Shown: positions 54,401 to 57,585 of the stretch, piece by piece | Layout of the letters: each line of letters opens with the position of its first letter | Position numbering within the stretch: position 1 is the first letter of the stretch | Assembly (NCBI GenBank): GCA_964507325.1 | Contig: CAZDQL010000038.1 | Coordinates: 1-57,585 of the forward strand | Direction of reading: 5' to 3' | DNA length: 57,585 bases | From: CAZDQL01 sp964507325 | GTDB lineage: Bacteria; Planctomycetota; UBA1135; GCA-002686595 | Made by a program: the position numbers and the translations under genes | The notes under the pieces: model-generated | Told to the model about the DNA's origin: nothing | The model's database searches: none | Seen by the model: only the letters and a program-made list of their open reading frames with translations

Positions 54401-56191
54401 TCAGAAGAAGGTCACTTCCAGGGCGTCGGTGAAGTTGCTCGTGCTCCCCACGTCCCGGTACCAGGCCTGGAAGTTCCACGTCTCACCTGGTTGGACCGCC
54501 ACCGATGGGTTCATCGGCATCGAGGTCAGGTCGAGCTCGAGTTCGAAGGTAGGTCCCTGACCGACGTCCCAGTTGTAGCGGCCGATGTTACCGCCCAGGC
54601 AGAGGGTGCCCTGGCAGCCCGGCGGGTAGCTCAGGCCCTGGGTGAGGCCGGTCAGGAAGTAGCCGTACTGACCGACGGGCAGTTGGCTCGCGTAGAGGGT
54701 CAGGTTGTTCCCCGAGGCCGCCGCCGAGCCGCCCGCCACGAGCAGCCCCGGCAGGCCGGTGGAGTTGGGCACGCCCGGGCAGTACACCGACCCCACGTCC
54801 CCCGGCGCGTCGCGGCGGTAGAAGACGAAGTTGCCCAGGTTCGAGTCCCAGTTGCTCACCGCGAAGTCGACCGAGGTGGTGTAGGTGTAGTCCAGGACCA
54901 CCTCCAGGGTGGGGGCCACGGCCAGACTGATCCAGCCCGTCTCCCGCTCGTAGGTGTACTGGGAGGTGGAGAGCGGAGTGCCGTCCACCACCACCGCCTG
55001 GACCGAGAACAGGGGCGCCCGCTCGCAGTAGAAGACCCGCCGCTGGCCGTTGCCCGCGTGGGACTCGCCCAGGACCTGGTGCAGTCCGATGCGATCGGGA
55101 TCGCCCAGCGGGATCGCCTCCACCACGCTGTCCGTGTTGGAGATGAAGTCCGGGGTGGTCGCCAGGTTCCCGGCGTCGTTCAGGTACATGCGCACCTCGC
55201 CCCACCAGGACCCTCCGATCACGTCGAGGTCGCCGTCCCCCTCGGCGTCGGCGAGGACCACACCGGAGACGTAGCCCACGTACTGGGACTGCCACGCGGG
55301 TGTGGCTCCCATGCCCCCCAGGCCGTCCCCCTCGTAGACCATGAAGCGTCCGCTCCCGCCGAGCTGGCTGTTGTCGGAGAAGGCGATGTCCAGGTAGCCG
55401 TCCCCGGTGACGTCCCCCAGGGAGATCGAGTTGCCGTTGGGGCTGGAGGGGGAGGAAGCGCTCCACCCCGCCGAGGTCTGGATGCCGCTACCCGTGGAGT
55501 AGTAGACGCGCAGCGGACTCTCCGCGTTGCAGAATGCCAGGTCCAGGTCCCCGTCCCCGTCCAGGTCCCCCCAGGCCACGTCCATGCTGTGGTCGCTCTC
55601 CGTCGAGAGCCAGCCGGGGGTGGTGGCCAGGCCGCTCCCGTCGTTGAAGTAGATGCGGTTCTTGTCGGGGGAGTTGTAGTAGGCCTCGCCGGTCGCCACC
55701 GCCAGGTCCAGATCCCCGTCGCCGTCGGCGTCCCCGAGGGCCAGGGAGAAGGAGTAGAAGCGGTCCGACGACAGCCAGGAGGGCGTGCTCTCCAGGGTCC
55801 CCGCTCCGTTGTTCAGGTAGAGCTTGGCGCGTCCCTTCTGGGAGAATCCCGCCGCCCCCAGGAAGACCGAGACCGCCACGTCCGGCCACCCGTCACCGTT
55901 CACGTCGCCCACCGACAGGTGCCCGTTGTAGTCGATGTCGCCGGAGCTCCAGTCGGGGGTGTTCGGGTAGGTGCCGTCCCCTTGGTTGTAGTAGACGATC
56001 ATCCGCTCGCGGTTCATGTCGTTGCCGTTGGCGACGACGAGGTCCTCCCATCCGTCCAGGTCGAGGTCGACGAAGGCGCACCCGGTGGCGTAGTCCTGAT
56101 CGGAGGAGACCCAGTCCGGATCGACGGAGAAGGGGATCTGGGGGGCGGCGAGGAGTGCCGCGCAAGAGAGGTGTTGGAATCGGTGTGACAT
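54401..56191 (-). CDS. Secreted FG-GAP/VCBS-repeat protein with conserved C-terminal beta domain
   Basis: In this 596-residue protein a short N-terminal hydrophobic segment (CAALLAAPQ) may be a signal. Six calcium-binding repeat motifs are visible (DLDLDGWEDL, DVNGDGWPDV, DADGDGDLDL, DLDGDGDLDL, DVTGDGYLDI, DAEGDGDLDV), indicating a beta-propeller. The last 140 residues contain YCPGVPNSTGLPG, GQYGYFLTG, CLGGNIGRYN, GETWNFQAWYRD and SNFTDALEVTF. I recall this C-terminal arrangement from many secreted planctomycete proteins, but its role is unknown. It is probably cotranscribed with the double sulfatase gene that follows after 35 bases. Confidence 0.88.
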   Translation of the reverse strand: MSHRFQHLSCAALLAAPQIPFSVDPDWVSSDQDYATGCAFVDLDLDGWEDLVVANGNDMNRERMIVYYNQGDGTYPNTPDWSSGDIDYNGHLSVGDVNGDGWPDVAVSVFLGAAGFSQKGRAKLYLNNGAGTLESTPSWLSSDRFYSFSLALGDADGDGDLDLAVATGEAYYNSPDKNRIYFNDGSGLATTPGWLSTESDHSMDVAWGDLDGDGDLDLAFCNAESPLRVYYSTGSGIQTSAGWSASSPSSPNGNSISLGDVTGDGYLDIAFSDNSQLGGSGRFMVYEGDGLGGMGATPAWQSQYVGYVSGVVLADAEGDGDLDVIGGSWWGEVRMYLNDAGNLATTPDFISNTDSVVEAIPLGDPDRIGLHQVLGESHAGNGQRRVFYCERAPLFSVQAVVVDGTPLSTSQYTYERETGWISLAVAPTLEVVLDYTYTTSVDFAVSNWDSNLGNFVFYRRDAPGDVGSVYCPGVPNSTGLPGLLVAGGSAAASGNNLTLYASQLPVGQYGYFLTGLTQGLSYPPGCQGTLCLGGNIGRYNWDVGQGPTFELELDLTSMPMNPSVAVQPGETWNFQAWYRDVGSTSNFTDALEVTFF

Positions 56192-56218
56192 GCGCGCTGG
56201 GGGGGCCGGGGCCTTCTT

Positions 56219-56590
56219 TCAGTGAACCCTCCCAAGGTACACGAAGGGGGCCCACTGGGAGGGGTGCGCCGAAGGGGAGGAGACCCGTCCCAGATCGGTG
56301 ACGCGCACGTCGCGCGGGGTGCCCGAGCGCCGCAGGCGGAGCTGCGCGAGGTGCAGGGCGCGTGCGGGGGCGATCCCTCGTCTCAAGAGAATCTCGTAAA
56401 AGGCCGCCATCGTCTCCGCCGCGGCGCTGTCCTCCACCTGCCACAGGCTCGCCACCACTCCGCGCGCCCCCGAGTCGATGCAAGCGCGCGCCATCGAGTG
56501 GATGCCGACCCCCGAACTCAACCGTACGGGAGTGCGCCCAGGACTCCAGGTGCCATGCAGCACCTCCTTGGCCGCCAATCTGCAGCCAGC
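56219..56590 (-). pseudogene. Truncated CHAT-domain gene fragment (C-terminal part)
   Basis: The frame ending at 56219 encodes a C-terminal CHAT (caspase HetF-associated) segment: GVGIHSMARACIDSGARGVV, SLWQVEDSAAAETMAAFYEI, AQLRLRRSG and HPSQWAPFVYLG. The upstream part of a CHAT protease, with the catalytic His and Cys, is absent. Going upstream, the frame runs into the start region of the Nudix gene on the other strand and shows no family likeness. Possible starts are only TTG and GTG codons near 56570. It is most simply a remnant whose 5' part was lost. It lies 27 bases upstream of the FG-GAP gene on the same strand. The upstream limit is approximate. Confidence 0.6.
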
Positions 56591-56629
56591 CCTCCATCTA
56601 CGGGCGCAGAAGCGCGAGAATCGGACCCC

Positions 56630-57585
56630 ATGATTCCCCAGCGCATCGCCACCTCGGTCCTGCTCACCCGCGGAGACGGGGATCGGTACGAGGTCTTCCT
56701 CGCTCGGCGCAACGCCGCCCTGAGCTTCTTCGGGGGCTACTGGGCCTTCCTCGGCGGGACCGTCGACGAGATCGACCACGACGGCGATCCCGACGACGAC
56801 GACGCCCACCGGCGCTGCGCCCTGCGCGAGCTCTTCGAGGAGGCGGGTCTTCTGCCGGGGGTCATCGCAGCGGAGCTCGAGGAGCTGGAACGGGCGGAGC
56901 TCAGGGGGTGGTTGATCCAAGGGGGTGATCCCTCTCCCTTCCGCGCGCTACTCGACGCGCACCCCGAGGTGCTGGCGTCGGCGCGGCCCTTCGCGCGCCT
57001 GACGACGCCGCCCTTCGCGCCGGTGCTCTACCGCACGCGCTTCGTGCACTGTGCTGCGAGCGACGGCCAGGAGCCGTTGGTCGTGCAGGGGGAGCTGATC
57101 GAAGGGCACTTCGCGGAGGTGGAGGAGGCCCTCGAGCGCTGGCGGCGGGGGGAGCTGCTGCTCGCGCCGCCGATGGTCTACCTGCTCGACCGCATGCGCG
57201 GGCGATCCCTGGAGGAGTTCCTGGAGTACGCGGGCCGGAGTACCGCCGAACTCGAGGACGGTCACATCCAGCGGGTGCGTAACACGCCGGGGGTCCTGAT
57301 GGTGCCGCTGGCCACCGACACGCTGCCGCCGGCGACGACCACCAACACCTACGTGGTGGGGGAGGAGCGGCTCTACGTGATCGATCCCGCGCCCGAGCGG
57401 GAGGGGGAACAGGAGCGCCTCCTGCGCCTCCTCGACGAGTGCCTGAGCGAGGGGCGCGAGATCGCGGGGGTGATCGCCACCCATCACCACGCCGACCACG
57501 TGGGCGCGGTGGCGGCCGTGTCGCGACGCTACGGCGCGGCGGTCCTCGCCCACCCCCTGACCCTCGAGCGCCTGCCCGAGGCGGT
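56630..57585 (+). CDS. Nudix hydrolase - metallo-beta-lactamase fusion protein, partial
   Basis: The frame is open from the ATG at 56630 to the right edge (318 codons), C-terminus missing. The N-terminal Nudix domain has AFLGGTVDE and the core RELFEEAG (66-73). An acidic insertion (HDGDPDDDDA) separates the two halves of the usual Nudix box. The second domain begins near residue 220 and shows the metallo-beta-lactamase motif HHHADH at 285-290 with LYVIDPAP before it. Similar two-domain proteins exist elsewhere in bacteria, as I recall, and may clear CoA or nucleotide derivatives. The substrate is unknown. Confidence 0.85.
   Translation, partial: MIPQRIATSVLLTRGDGDRYEVFLARRNAALSFFGGYWAFLGGTVDEIDHDGDPDDDDAHRRCALRELFEEAGLLPGVIAAELEELERAELRGWLIQGGDPSPFRALLDAHPEVLASARPFARLTTPPFAPVLYRTRFVHCAASDGQEPLVVQGELIEGHFAEVEEALERWRRGELLLAPPMVYLLDRMRGRSLEEFLEYAGRSTAELEDGHIQRVRNTPGVLMVPLATDTLPPATTTNTYVVGEERLYVIDPAPEREGEQERLLRLLDECLSEGREIAGVIATHHHADHVGAVAAVSRRYGAAVLAHPLTLERLPEA

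Overview
The window is GC-rich bacterial chromosome, tightly packed with genes on both strands. The content suggests a member of the Planctomycetota or a close relative. The clues are an ECF sigma factor translationally coupled to a Ser/Thr kinase with TPRs, a secreted double sulfatase, FG-GAP/VCBS and beta-helix secreted proteins, and terpenoid-cyclase-fold repeat proteins. One secreted protein ends in a GETWNFQAWYRD...SNFTDALEVTF type domain that I associate from memory with that phylum; this was not searched. No insertion sequence, prophage, CRISPR array or rRNA was found. Both edges cut through genes.

Layout. (1) 1-4615, minus: two terpenoid-cyclase/prenyltransferase-fold genes. One is membrane anchored with a TonB-like anchor and an acidic linker. 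The other is secreted, has at least three tandem units, runs off the left edge, and carries a recent in-frame copy of its neighbour. (2) 4830-9942, minus: rnc-mfd-SurA-like operon joined by 4-base start/stop overlaps. (3) 10019-12533, plus: two-gene ABC exporter and a small membrane protein. (4) 12567-16104: APH-type phosphotransferase, dGTPase-like HD hydrolase, methyltransferase. (5) 16126-22201: ECF sigma/kinase pair divergent from an FG-GAP lipoprotein. (6) 22280-25494: chemoreceptor with a zinc-binding CZB motif, and an acyl-CoA dehydrogenase. (7) 25851-29350: group-2 type sigma-70 factor, lipoyl synthase and dihydrolipoyl dehydrogenase. (8) 29594-34115: an Hpt protein followed by two tandem HDOD-REC-GGDEF proteins, a compact phosphorelay/c-di-GMP module. 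(9) 34119-42949: PHP-type lipoprotein, M20 peptidase, RtcB RNA ligase, Glu/Pro-rich anchored protein, four-repeat beta-helix protein. (10) 42976-51217: DinB-like protein, a CAT-anticodon tRNA (probably tRNA-Ile2), glycosyltransferase, methyltransferase, an 888-residue membrane-anchored coiled coil with a histone-H1-like tail, a DUF1499-like protein and HrpB helicase. (11) 51204-57585: fused double sulfatase, FG-GAP secreted protein, a CHAT-domain remnant and a Nudix-metallo-beta-lactamase fusion cut by the right edge.

The most unusual items are the coiled-coil protein (eleven proline-marked repeat units, ten of exactly 42 residues, plus a Lys-rich tail), the Hpt/HDOD-REC-GGDEF module, the terpenoid-cyclase-fold pair with its duplication, and the two sulfatases in one chain. 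Functions rest on motif reading by eye; no database search was run. Residue positions are counted from the chosen starts.
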